A DNA stretch of 64,000 bases from Azospirillum brasilense (lineage in GTDB: Bacteria > Pseudomonadota > Alphaproteobacteria > Azospirillales > Azospirillaceae), in the NCBI RefSeq assembly GCF_022023855.1, contig NZ_CP059450.1, positions 1,665,001 through 1,729,000 of the forward strand, written 5' to 3'. The position numbers and the translations under genes were made by a program. This document shows positions 52,577 to 61,071 of the stretch, piece by piece (position 1 is the stretch's first letter; each line of letters opens with the position of its first letter). Under the pieces are notes generated by a model. The model saw only the letters and a program-made list of their open reading frames with translations. It was not told where the DNA came from and made no database searches.

Positions 52577-52957
52577 GATCCGAAACCTTTCGAGGGACAG
52601 GTGAGGTTGATTTCAGGTGGAAACGGTAAGCTCGGACACACGTATTGGGACGTTATTCGTCGCAAATTTGGCATTCCGAAAGAAACAAAGCATCGCCAAT
52701 CAACCGCCGCCTAAGCGATTGGTAAAAGAATGCCCCTATTGCCGCTGGTAAATTAGAGAGTGGTTCTCGGGACTGTCGTTGGGCAAAGAATGACTGCCCA
52801 ACGATCCAATATGTCCCAACGACTTGATACATTTTCAGTAATTAACAACGCATTAAATGCCTATGACCACCGTCGGTGTTTTTGTTGGAAGCTGAGTCAT
52901 CTTTCTGCGAATTGTAACAAAGTTCATCATCAGCTTTTCTTTGTGCACCGATCTCCA
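52577..52957. promoter_or_regulatory. AT-rich intergenic region with inverted repeats
   Basis: This 381-base gap is much richer in A and T than its surroundings. It contains CGTTGGGCA-N9-TGCCCAACG (52777-52803) and a further GTCCCAACGAC at 52813-52823 that can pair with GTCGTTGGG at 52775-52783, so two alternative hairpins are possible. It separates the TssM-like gene from the DUF697 gene and probably carries the promoter of the downstream set. No coding frame is supported. Confidence 0.45.
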
Positions 52958-55900
52958 CTACCTCTGCGGGAAACGCGCGGGCAGGTCGAGGGCGCGCGCC
53001 GTAAGCTCGTTGCGCGTCCCGGCGATGACCGCCGCGCCCAGCACCAGGACAGTGTCGCGCACCGGCTGCCCTTCGATGGTCTGCGTGGGCAGGGCGACGC
53101 GTATCAGCAGGCCGTCCCGCGACGATGACGGAGTGTGGCCTTTCAGCAGGCGCAGCAGCGCCCACGGTCCGCGCTCGGCCAGGGTGATGGTGTCGCCGGT
53201 CGCCGCGGCGGTTCCGCCCGCCGGCGCGCCCTTCGGACGGAAGGGCGACCCGGAGGCCCAGCGGGCGCTCAGCAGCACCGGCTGGCCCGGCGTCCAGGCG
53301 AGCGTCCCGCCGTTGGCCGTTGCCCCCACCGCGCTGGCGCCGGAACGCACCGACCAGTCGATGATGTGTTCCGCCCCGACCTCCTGCGCGCGGTTGGCGC
53401 CGTAGGTGAGGCGGACGCTGACGGGGGACGGGCGCGCGATGGCCTCCAGCAGGGGGCGGGCGGCCTCCATCCGCTCCATGAAGGCGGCGACCTCGGGGGT
53501 CGCGGTCCGCATCACCGCCGCCCGGTGCTCGTCCAACTGCCGGAAGAAGCGGCGGACGTCCTGCGGGTCGGCGTCGGACGCGCCGCGCGCCTGTTCGGAG
53601 CCGACGAAGGGGAAGCGTCCGGCGAGAGTCTGTGCAAAGGCGGTGGACAGCTTCGACAGGGCGACGTCGCCGTCCGGAACTGAGGTTTCCACCGGCATTC
53701 TGGGCGGGACCGGCAGATGCGCGACGACGGCCGACGCCTCTGCTGTGGCGGGCGGCGGCGCCGCGGGTTCCGGCGACGGGGCCGGCCGTGGAGGCGGAGG
53801 AGGGGCCGCCGCGACCGGCTTGGCCGGCTCCGCTTCGGGCGAAATGAGCTTTGGTTCCGCGGGCTTGGGCGTAGCGGGCTTGGCCTCGGCCGGCTTGACG
53901 GTTTCGGCGGGAGGAGCGTCGGGAACCGCTGCGGGCAGGGCGGTGGCCAGGGCGTCCGGCAGGGCGGTCACCGTCGGGTTGAGAACCAACGCTCCGCCGT
54001 CACCCACCGCGAACAAGGCGCCGGTCTGCGGCGCGCCCAGCGCCAGGACGGCGGCGCGGGCGCCGGTCGCGGCGGTGGACAGGGCCTCGGTGATGCGGTC
54101 GGTGGTGTCGCGGCCCGGCAGATCGGCGATGGCCGCCTTCTGGAGTGCCACCCGGATCGCGTCGGGCAGGCCGCGGGCGGGCTCCTGCAGGGCACCGGCG
54201 ATGGGCCAGGAAACGGCTTCGGCGATGGCGCCGGTCAGGCGGCGGACGTCCTCGACATCCTCGGGGGTTGGCGTCTCCGGCAGGCCGCGCAGCCGTTCGG
54301 CCAGGGCCTCGGCGCGCTGGCGGAGCGGGTTGCGGCCGTACAGCTCCTCGGCCAACGGGGCGGCGAGCTGGACCGACTCCGCGCGCACCGCCGCGGCGAT
54401 GGTCCGGGCGTCGAGGTTGGGCAGGTCGGCGCCGGCGGCGATGCGCGTGATGTAGCCGTCCGTCGCCGTCATGGGCGACCGGGGAACGGCGCCGTAGACG
54501 CTCTCGGCCAGCGCGTTCAGCTCGTCGAATCCGCTGTTGCGGCGGAAGCGGTCGTAGCGCTCCAGCGCGTCGCGTCGCCCGCCGATGCGGTCGAGCTGCT
54601 CGGCGAGCCGGCGGAAGGCGGGCAGGTCTTCGACCTTCTGCGGGTTGGCGACCGGCGGCAGGTCCGCCATGGTGGCGCTGGGCAGCAGGGCGTCGCGGAT
54701 CGGCCGCAGCACCGAGCGGCGCAGCGTGACGGAGGCGAGCCGCTTCTTGTCCTCGTCGAAGGTGCTGAACAGCGAGGTCGGCAGCAGCGGCGTGGCAAGG
54801 GGACTGCGCTCCATCACCGCCGTGGCGGCGATCACCCGACCGGCCAAAGCCCCGTCGGTGACGGCGTCGCGCGCCAGCAGCGCCCGGCGCAGGTCGGCGG
54901 TGGCGGCGGCGACCGGCGGGCTGCCGGCGGACACGCTGGACACGCCCTGCCACGCGGCGACCGACAAGCCGGCGACCGAGGCGGCGAGCGCGGCCTGGGC
55001 CATCCGGCGGCGCTTGTGGGCCTGCTGGTAGGCGGCATCGGACGGCCGCCCGTAGCCGGCCTCGGCGAAGGCCCGGCCCGGCAGCAGGTTGCGCGCGAAG
55101 ACCGGACGGCGCCCGCCGGTGGCCGGGGCGTAGGCGCCGGTCAGGGCGATGCCGCGCAGCGGGAAGGGCTCGGTCTGGTCGTCGCCACCCAGGGCGCCGT
55201 CGAGGAACAGCGCCAGCGGATGGCGCAGGGTGTCCAGGGATGCCGGCAGCAGCGGCAGCCGCACCCCGGCGGTGCCGGCGGCGAAGGCGTCGGCCTCCAG
55301 AACGGCGATGTCGGCGGCGATGGCCTCGAACGCCTCGTCAATGCGGCGCGGCTCGAAGGGCTTGGCCCAGTCCTGGGGGTTGGTCCATCCCAGCACGCCG
55401 TCCAGCAGGGCGGACGGCATGGCGGCGCAGAGGTCGGTGAAGCCGTCCAGGGCCTCAGCGCGGACCACGACCACATGCACAGGGCCGACCACGCCGACAT
55501 CGTCGCGCAGAGTCCGCAGGCGTTCTCGCAGGGCGGCGCCCCGCTTGGCCAACGCGTCGCGCGGTCCGGGGCGTTCGGCGGCGGCGCGCAGCTCGTCGGC
55601 GCCGACCATCAGCAGGACGCCGTCCAGCGGGCGGCGCATCGGCCGCTTGCGCATCGCGGCGACCAGCGCCGGCCAGGACGCGCCCAGCCGGGAGCCGTCG
55701 GCGGAATCGGCGCCGGCGTGCAGGATCGCGGCCCCTTCGCAGAACCACCAGCAGCCGTTCTCGCCGTTGCCGTCCTCGGGCCAGCGGACATGGGTCGGGT
55801 CGGTGGCGAGCAGGGCGGGACCGCCGACGCCGAAGGCGAGGAACCACGGGATGTCGCCGCGGCGCAGGGGGCCGCGCATCTGCCGCGTCAGGATGTCCAG

Positions 55901-56218
55901 CCCCTCGCCGTAGATGCGGGCGTTGGGCGGCGTGTCGGCGGCGGCCTTCTTCGGCGGTGGCGCCTCGGCGCGGACGCGCAGCGGTGCCGGCGGGGCGGTC
56001 CGGCGCGCGGGGGCCTTCCGGCCGGCGGTCCTGGCGGCGGGCTTGCGCCGCCAGCCGCGCAGCTTCGGCAAGACCATCCGGCCGAGGCGGTAAAAGATGT
56101 AGAGCGGCAGCGCCAGCAGCGCGTAGGGCGCCAGCGTGACGGCGAAGGACAGCAGGTAGACGATGGCGGAGCCGATGGTGGAGAGCACCAGCTCCAGCGT
56201 GAGCATCAGTAGGACCAT
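52958..56218 (-). CDS. TssM/IcmF-like protein with degenerate nucleotide-binding motif
   Basis: About 1086 residues. Two N-terminal transmembrane helices (about 1-48), a basic linker, then a TssM-type domain: PWFLAFGVGGPALLA where TssM has GPPGAGKTT, followed by CWWFCEGAAILHAGADS and PLDGVLLMVGADEL, which match the family's downstream motifs. A third membrane segment lies near 455-470. The large helical periplasmic part ends in a beta-rich C-terminal domain (VSVRLTYGANRAQEVGAEHIIDWSV). An Ala/Pro-rich linker (about 790-860) is unusual. GTP or ATP binding is probably lost. It overlaps the TssL-like gene by 13 bases. Confidence 0.75.
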   Translation of the reverse strand: MVLLMLTLELVLSTIGSAIVYLLSFAVTLAPYALLALPLYIFYRLGRMVLPKLRGWRRKPAARTAGRKAPARRTAPPAPLRVRAEAPPPKKAAADTPPNARIYGEGLDILTRQMRGPLRRGDIPWFLAFGVGGPALLATDPTHVRWPEDGNGENGCWWFCEGAAILHAGADSADGSRLGASWPALVAAMRKRPMRRPLDGVLLMVGADELRAAAERPGPRDALAKRGAALRERLRTLRDDVGVVGPVHVVVVRAEALDGFTDLCAAMPSALLDGVLGWTNPQDWAKPFEPRRIDEAFEAIAADIAVLEADAFAAGTAGVRLPLLPASLDTLRHPLALFLDGALGGDDQTEPFPLRGIALTGAYAPATGGRRPVFARNLLPGRAFAEAGYGRPSDAAYQQAHKRRRMAQAALAASVAGLSVAAWQGVSSVSAGSPPVAAATADLRRALLARDAVTDGALAGRVIAATAVMERSPLATPLLPTSLFSTFDEDKKRLASVTLRRSVLRPIRDALLPSATMADLPPVANPQKVEDLPAFRRLAEQLDRIGGRRDALERYDRFRRNSGFDELNALAESVYGAVPRSPMTATDGYITRIAAGADLPNLDARTIAAAVRAESVQLAAPLAEELYGRNPLRQRAEALAERLRGLPETPTPEDVEDVRRLTGAIAEAVSWPIAGALQEPARGLPDAIRVALQKAAIADLPGRDTTDRITEALSTAATGARAAVLALGAPQTGALFAVGDGGALVLNPTVTALPDALATALPAAVPDAPPAETVKPAEAKPATPKPAEPKLISPEAEPAKPVAAAPPPPPRPAPSPEPAAPPPATAEASAVVAHLPVPPRMPVETSVPDGDVALSKLSTAFAQTLAGRFPFVGSEQARGASDADPQDVRRFFRQLDEHRAAVMRTATPEVAAFMERMEAARPLLEAIARPSPVSVRLTYGANRAQEVGAEHIIDWSVRSGASAVGATANGGTLAWTPGQPVLLSARWASGSPFRPKGAPAGGTAAATGDTITLAERGPWALLRLLKGHTPSSSRDGLLIRVALPTQTIEGQPVRDTVLVLGAAVIAGTRNELTARALDLPARFPQR

Positions 56219-56934
56219 GACAGCCCCATGTCCTCGACCGCGGCGCGGGCGCCGCTCAGATCGCGTTGGATGCTGCCGATGGTGCCGGCCCACAGCAGGT
56301 GCGAGACCACGAGGAACAGCACGGCGGTCCCGCCGACCGCCCACCACCAGGGGCGTCCGGACGGCGCGAGGTAGCCGGGCACGGCGCCGTCGGGCGGTTC
56401 GCAGGCGCGCGGGCTGGGGTGGCTGGCCGCGGCGCGCTCGCCGACGACGATGCGGTGCAGGGCAGGGCGGCGGGCGGTCGCCTGGGCGTCGTCTGGAAAG
56501 CCCAGCGCCAGCGCGGCGAGATAGACGGCGGCCAGCCCGCGGTCGGCCTTGGCGCCCTGGCGGATCAGGTCGTCGGCCTGGACGAACAGGGTTTGCAGCG
56601 TGGCGTTCGCGCCGAACAGGCGGCTGGAGACCACGGCGTCGGCGGGCCGCGTCTGGGCCAGCGCGCGGTCGGCCAGCATGGCCATGGCGAAGACCGCCTT
56701 GACCACCGTGCCGTGCGCGCCCGGCCCTTGCGAGACGGCGGCGCCGCTCATTCCATGGAGCGTGGCGGTCAGACGGTCGGCCACCGTCCCCGCTGGGGCC
56801 TGCGCGTCGGCACAGCCGGCGAGCAGATCCTCCTGGAAGGCGCGGAACAGGGCCAGCGTGCCGGCGGGCTTGGCGCCGGCGGTTACGGCCTTCCGTGCAG
56901 GGGCGGATTGCGCCGTAGCGATTTGGGCGGTCAC
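56206..56934 (-). CDS. TssL/DotU-like protein
   Basis: 242 residues. A soluble helical N-terminal domain (about 30-150) follows the DotU pattern: VKAVFAMAMLADRAL at the place of the conserved YalaAllDE, SRLFGANATLQTLF and AAVYLAALALGFPDD. One C-terminal transmembrane helix (about 198-218) leads to a short periplasmic tail. In type VI secretion TssL and TssM form the inner-membrane complex. The GTG start overlaps the upstream lipoprotein stop and the end overlaps the TssM-like gene. Confidence 0.7.
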   Translation of the reverse strand: MTAQIATAQSAPARKAVTAGAKPAGTLALFRAFQEDLLAGCADAQAPAGTVADRLTATLHGMSGAAVSQGPGAHGTVVKAVFAMAMLADRALAQTRPADAVVSSRLFGANATLQTLFVQADDLIRQGAKADRGLAAVYLAALALGFPDDAQATARRPALHRIVVGERAAASHPSPRACEPPDGAVPGYLAPSGRPWWWAVGGTAVLFLVVSHLLWAGTIGSIQRDLSGARAAVEDMGLSWSY

Positions 56935-57395
56935 GGCGTTCCCTCGATCAGCGGAGCCACGGTGAAGGTCTCCCGTCCCAGCCGTACGTCCAGGGCGCCG
57001 GCACCGTCCAGCGTTTGCCGGTGGGCGCCGGGCACGCCGTACAGCGCGTAGACGAGTGTTTGGGTCGGGGTGGTGGCGAAAGGGGGCAGGCTGTGCAGGA
57101 GCACGCTCTGGCCCGGCACCATCTCCCAGGAGGCGATGGCGATGCGGTTGCCGGCCTCGGCGCTCAGCGCCTCGCGGTCGCGGAACCAGCCCGCGGCGTC
57201 GAGCCCGGCCAGCCGTCCGGCCAGCGCCGGGTCGGCCACCCGCACCACGTCGACCGCGACCGGGCGGCGCCCGTTGGCGTCGGGCTCGGCGACGATGCGC
57301 AGCACGGGGGCGTCGGCGCGTCCTGCGTCGGGGGCCGGGGCGCCCGCGGCACAGCCGGCGAGCGTCAGGGAGAGGATGATCGCGAGGCGCATCAT
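56931..57395 (-). CDS. TssJ-like lipoprotein
   Basis: 154 residues. A lipoprotein signal with lipobox LAGC (Cys15) is followed by a beta-sandwich-like sequence: LRIVAEPDANGRRPVAVDVVRV, a WFRDREALSAEA segment and IASWEMVPGQSVLLHSLPP, in the order of TssJ (strand with residues 'NGRPxPV', then the D/E-rich loop, then 'xPGExxxL'). TssJ anchors TssM to the outer membrane. The position directly upstream of TssL- and TssM-like genes supports the call. ATG 57395 is chosen over an upstream in-frame start within the previous gene. Confidence 0.62.
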   Translation of the reverse strand: MMRLAIILSLTLAGCAAGAPAPDAGRADAPVLRIVAEPDANGRRPVAVDVVRVADPALAGRLAGLDAAGWFRDREALSAEAGNRIAIASWEMVPGQSVLLHSLPPFATTPTQTLVYALYGVPGAHRQTLDGAGALDVRLGRETFTVAPLIEGTP

Positions 57396-57396
57396 G

Positions 57397-57792
57397 TCAG
57401 CCACCGCCGCCGGGTGCCGATTGGCCGACGCAGACATAGCCCGCCGGGGTGTGGCGGTACCAGTTGCCGGTCGCCTCGGCGCAAGGGGCGAGGACGCTGT
57501 CGTTGCGCTGCGGCTGCGCCACCACCGGGGCCGGGACGGTGTCCGCCTCGCGGGCGCCGGCCGGGCGGTTGGTCACGACGAAGCCGTCCTCGTCCTCCTC
57601 GACGATCATCACATAGCGGGCGCGCTTGGCGGGGTAGCGGATGCCGACGTCGTAGTCGCCGTCGGCCACCTTCTCCAGGATCGCGCCGGGACGCTCGCTG
57701 CCGAGCGGCGCGCAGCCCGTCCCGGCGAGCAGGACCGGCAGCAGCGCCGTCGCGGCGATCAGGGTTCGCATCTTCGGGGTGTTCCTGCTCAT
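57397..57792 (-). CDS. hypothetical lipoprotein
   Basis: 131 residues. A signal sequence with a lipobox (GTGC) puts the lipidated Cys near 27. The mature part contains YDVGIRYPAKRARYVMIVEEDEDGFVVTN and a C-terminal EATGNWYRHTPAGYVCVG, with two further Cys (LAPC, YVCVG) that could form a disulfide. I do not recognise the family. The start ATG overlaps the stop of the MscS-fusion gene and its stop lies one base before the TssJ-like start, so it belongs to the same transcript. Confidence 0.75.
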   Translation of the reverse strand: MSRNTPKMRTLIAATALLPVLLAGTGCAPLGSERPGAILEKVADGDYDVGIRYPAKRARYVMIVEEDEDGFVVTNRPAGAREADTVPAPVVAQPQRNDSVLAPCAEATGNWYRHTPAGYVCVGQSAPGGGG

Positions 57793-60700
57793 GCCGGAAT
57801 CGCCTTGCGCTGGGCGTTGGTGGCGACCGCGGCGGGGCCGGCGGCCTCCATCAGGTCGGGCGGGGTCGGCTCGATGCCGGCCTCGGCCAGCGTGCGGTAG
57901 ACGGACCGCCAGACCAGCTCCGGCACGACGAAGCTGGCGTCGTAGTCTTCGACCCAGAAGAACATGTTGTATTTGCACAGCCACTGGCCGTTGACGCCGC
58001 GGATGCCGTCGTAGCGGACGAAGGGGGGGCCGCCGGTGGCGCTGGACATCACCTTGTCGGCGTTCTGCAGGGCGGTGGTCAGCAGGCCGCCCATCTGGCC
58101 GGGGTCGTGGCGGGCGTCGGCGTAGTATTCCAGCTTCATCGACACCCGGTCGACCGCGCTGAAATTAATGACGGTCGCCTCCGACACCTTGGCGTTGGGC
58201 ATGGCGACGATGAAGCCGGCGACGTTGCGTATCCGCACCGTGCGCCACGTCATGTCCACCACGACACCACGCACCAGATCGGTGATCTGGATGCTGTCGC
58301 CGATCTGGAACGGCCGTTCGATGTTCAGGACGATGCCGGAGAAGACGTTGGCGATGTTGGCCTGGATGGCGAGGCCGATGACCATGCCGACGAGGCCGGA
58401 GGCGGCGAGCAGGCTGGTGATCGGCTGCTTCAGCACGAAGGCGATGATGCCGCAGCCGGCGAAGCCGAAGACGATCAGGGTGGAGAAGCGGCGGACGATG
58501 CCGGGGATCTTGCGCTGGGTGCGGATTTCCAGCGGGGTCCAGACGAAGCGCTCCAGCGTGCGGTCGACCAGGATGGCCGGCACGATCCACCACAGCACGT
58601 TGACCCCGTTCACCACCATGGCGATCCCGCTCGGCGGCAGGGTCGCCACCGCCTGGTCCAGCACGATGTTGCCGGCGGACATCAGCAGCAGCGGCCAGGA
58701 CAGGATGCGCATGAACAGTGTCTGGATCTTCCAGAACTGGCCGCGGTCACGGCGGTCCATGAACGCGGCGAAGACCGCCAGTACGGCGCTGAAGATGGCG
58801 ATGTAGACGAAGAAGTCGCGGTGGATGAAGTCGCGGGCCGCCGGGGCGTCCGGGGTGGCGACCACGCCGAAATCGACCCGCGAGAAGTCCGGCTGCGGGC
58901 GTCCGAAGCCGACATAGTTGGGATCGCCCTCGCTGCCGACCGAGGCGACGTCCTGCGAGATCCAGGCGCGCGACAGCCGCCAGCCGGGCGACGGCGCCAG
59001 CACCCGCTTGGCGCGGAGCTGGTCGAGCAGGGTGGAGCTTTCGCTCTCGCCCTCCAGCGCGCGACGGAAGCGGTCGGCGAGGCCGGGATCGGCGGCGGAC
59101 GCGGTCTCCGCCGCGGCCATCGCCTTCAGCTTCTCCACGAAGTCGTTGGTGTCGACCAGCGACATGCCGAGAACGTCGGTGACGAACATCACCGTGTTGC
59201 GGTTCTGCGTCCGGTGGCGGAAGCTGACGCCGACCGTCTGGCTGCCGTAGGGCGGGCGCTGGTCGAAGACGTTCAGGGCGAAGCGCCCCTCGATCCGGTA
59301 GGCGACGTAGGTGGTGACCTCGCCGCGCTCCTCGCGGTAGGGCTTGCCCAGCTCGACCGGCTTGACCGCGTTGGTGAAGACGACGTCCGCCGGGTTGAAG
59401 GCGCCGCGGTAGCGGAACCAGATCGTCAGGTTCAGCGTCGCCTCGTTGGCGTCCGGGTTCAGGTCGCGGATTTCGTGAAGCTGGACGCCGGTGTAGATGA
59501 CGTCCGTCTTGTACATGAAGCGGTCGTTGACGTAGAGCGCCCGGCCCTTCGTGACCTCCTCCAGGAAGTTGGAGACTCCGGCCTCGCGGATCGGCTGGAG
59601 CTGGGTCAGCGCCGCCACCGGGTTCAGGCCGTTGTAGGAGGCCATCATCACCGGCAGGGTCGCTTGGCCCCGCGCGTCGAAGGTCCAGGTGCCGACCGTG
59701 CCCTGGAAGGCGGTCTCGGCGCGGTCGTGGTCGGCGATGGCGCGGCGGAGATCCTCGCCGTCCGGCTTGCCGGTGGCGGTGTTCGTTTTGGCGATGGCGC
59801 CGGCGATCAGGTCCACGCCGTCGGCGCCCAGCGCCGCCGCCCAGTCGGGCACCGCGTTGAAGCGCTTCACATACTGGCCGTAGAAGCGCTGCGCCCGCTC
59901 GTTCGCCGTGTCGAACAGCACGGGCGACGACACCAGCAGGCCGTGGCCGTAGGCCTCCGGGGTCAGCGCCTTCGGGTTGGCCTGCGTCTGGGCGACGATC
60001 TCGGTGCGGAAGGCCGACGAGGCCATCTCCGAGCTGCCGGCGATCAGGTTGCGCACCCCGGCGTCGCGCAGCGCCACCACCACCCGCGCGCTGTCCACCG
60101 CCGACCCGATGACGACGACGGCGCCGGTCGGCATCTTCTCCTTCACCGCCTGGGCCAGCGCCGGCAGGGCGGCCGCACCGCCGCGGCCCGGCGCGAAGGT
60201 CCACTGGCCGACCAGCTTGGTGCCGAAGCGCTGAAGGATCACGTCGAACTGGCCTGCCTGGGAGGCGGCCTGCTCGCTGTCCTCGCGGACGATGGCGACG
60301 GTCGGCTCGCCCACCACGTTGCGCACGTAGTTGGCGAGGAAGCGCGTCTCGTGCGTGCGGTCCAGCGTGATGCTGAACAGCCAGGGGCTGGGCGCGGCGT
60401 CCGCCGGGCGGACCAGCGGGCGCGGGGCGATCAGCGGGATCTGCCGCTGGGCGTAGATCGCCGTCGCGCTGTCGGTGGCGTCCGGCGTGTGGCCGATCAC
60501 CGCGAGGACGGAGGGATCGTTGGAGACGCGCCGGGCGATCTCCAGCGACTTGCCCTTGTCGCCCTCGTCGTCGAAGGGCTTGACCACCACGGGACGGCCG
60601 GCGATGCCGCCCGCCGCGTTGATGGTGTCGGCGCGCAGCGCCGCCCCCTTGCGCAGGGCCAGCCCCAGCGCCGCGTCCGGCCCGCTGAGCGGCCCGACGA

Positions 60701-60875
60701 CGGCGACGGTCAACGGCTCGCGCGCGCTGTCGCCGAGGAAGCCGGCGCGGACGACCAGGGAGACCAGCACGGTGACGAGCATCGCCGCCGCCAGGATCAG
60801 CGCGAAGCGCGCCTTCTTGGTCAGGTGCGACCAGCGCAGCGGCGGCCGGGAGCGGGGCTGGAGCGAGCTCAGCAT
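57789..60875 (-). CDS. fusion of periplasmic binding domain, ligand-gated-channel-like region and MscS channel
   Basis: About 1028 residues. An N-terminal membrane segment (about 24-44) is followed by a type-1 periplasmic binding domain (about 54-400: TVAVVGPLSGPDAALG, INAAGGIAGRPV). Residues about 440-565 resemble the pentameric ligand-gated channel ectodomain: VIYTGVQLHEIRDL with strand LNLTIWFRYRG, then RFALNVFDQRPPYGSQT, close to the Pro-loop pattern FSxxxFDFRRYPFDSQ. The rest (about 690-990) is an MscS module with several transmembrane helices (GLVGMVIGLAIQANIANVFSG, ERPFQIGDSIQI). ATG 60875 has GAGG upstream. The combination suggests a ligand-controlled channel; the ligand is unknown. 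Confidence 0.85.
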   Translation of the reverse strand: MLSSLQPRSRPPLRWSHLTKKARFALILAAAMLVTVLVSLVVRAGFLGDSAREPLTVAVVGPLSGPDAALGLALRKGAALRADTINAAGGIAGRPVVVKPFDDEGDKGKSLEIARRVSNDPSVLAVIGHTPDATDSATAIYAQRQIPLIAPRPLVRPADAAPSPWLFSITLDRTHETRFLANYVRNVVGEPTVAIVREDSEQAASQAGQFDVILQRFGTKLVGQWTFAPGRGGAAALPALAQAVKEKMPTGAVVVIGSAVDSARVVVALRDAGVRNLIAGSSEMASSAFRTEIVAQTQANPKALTPEAYGHGLLVSSPVLFDTANERAQRFYGQYVKRFNAVPDWAAALGADGVDLIAGAIAKTNTATGKPDGEDLRRAIADHDRAETAFQGTVGTWTFDARGQATLPVMMASYNGLNPVAALTQLQPIREAGVSNFLEEVTKGRALYVNDRFMYKTDVIYTGVQLHEIRDLNPDANEATLNLTIWFRYRGAFNPADVVFTNAVKPVELGKPYREERGEVTTYVAYRIEGRFALNVFDQRPPYGSQTVGVSFRHRTQNRNTVMFVTDVLGMSLVDTNDFVEKLKAMAAAETASAADPGLADRFRRALEGESESSTLLDQLRAKRVLAPSPGWRLSRAWISQDVASVGSEGDPNYVGFGRPQPDFSRVDFGVVATPDAPAARDFIHRDFFVYIAIFSAVLAVFAAFMDRRDRGQFWKIQTLFMRILSWPLLLMSAGNIVLDQAVATLPPSGIAMVVNGVNVLWWIVPAILVDRTLERFVWTPLEIRTQRKIPGIVRRFSTLIVFGFAGCGIIAFVLKQPITSLLAASGLVGMVIGLAIQANIANVFSGIVLNIERPFQIGDSIQITDLVRGVVVDMTWRTVRIRNVAGFIVAMPNAKVSEATVINFSAVDRVSMKLEYYADARHDPGQMGGLLTTALQNADKVMSSATGGPPFVRYDGIRGVNGQWLCKYNMFFWVEDYDASFVVPELVWRSVYRTLAEAGIEPTPPDLMEAAGPAAVATNAQRKAIPA

Positions 60876-60929
60876 GGGGTGGGCCTCGGGCGGTCCGTGT
60901 CGGGGTGGAGCAGGGCGAGGGGGATATAG

Positions 60930-61048
60930 CCCTCTCCCCTCTGGGGAGAGGGTGGCCCGGAGGGCCGGTGAGGGGGTTGCGCGTGGCGGTGCGTCCGGCA
61001 AAAGCGCAACCCCCTCACCCTAACCCTCTCCCCAGAGGGGAGAGGGGA
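60930..61048. repeat. nested palindromic repeat element (copy D)
   Basis: CCCTCTCCCCTCTGGGGAG and CCCTCTCCCCAGAGGGGAG hairpins enclose GGTGAGGGGGTTGCGCG and CAAAAGCGCAACCCCCTCACC. The sequence is close to copy B. It lies in the 196-base gap between the hlyD-like gene and the MscS-fusion gene, where it could attenuate or stabilise the transcript. Confidence 0.85.
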
Positions 61049-61071
61049 AATGGCAGTCGGTCCGGCCATCC

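Noticed and set aside
57015..60929. Very long rightward open frame opposite the MscS fusion and lipoprotein genes
   Set aside because: It is the antisense of well-supported leftward genes; its composition (Arg, His, Gln, Gly) is the usual artefact of GC-rich codon use.
7937..61048. Palindromic repeats as a CRISPR array
   Set aside because: Copies are far apart, internally palindromic and not separated by regular spacers; no cas genes are present.
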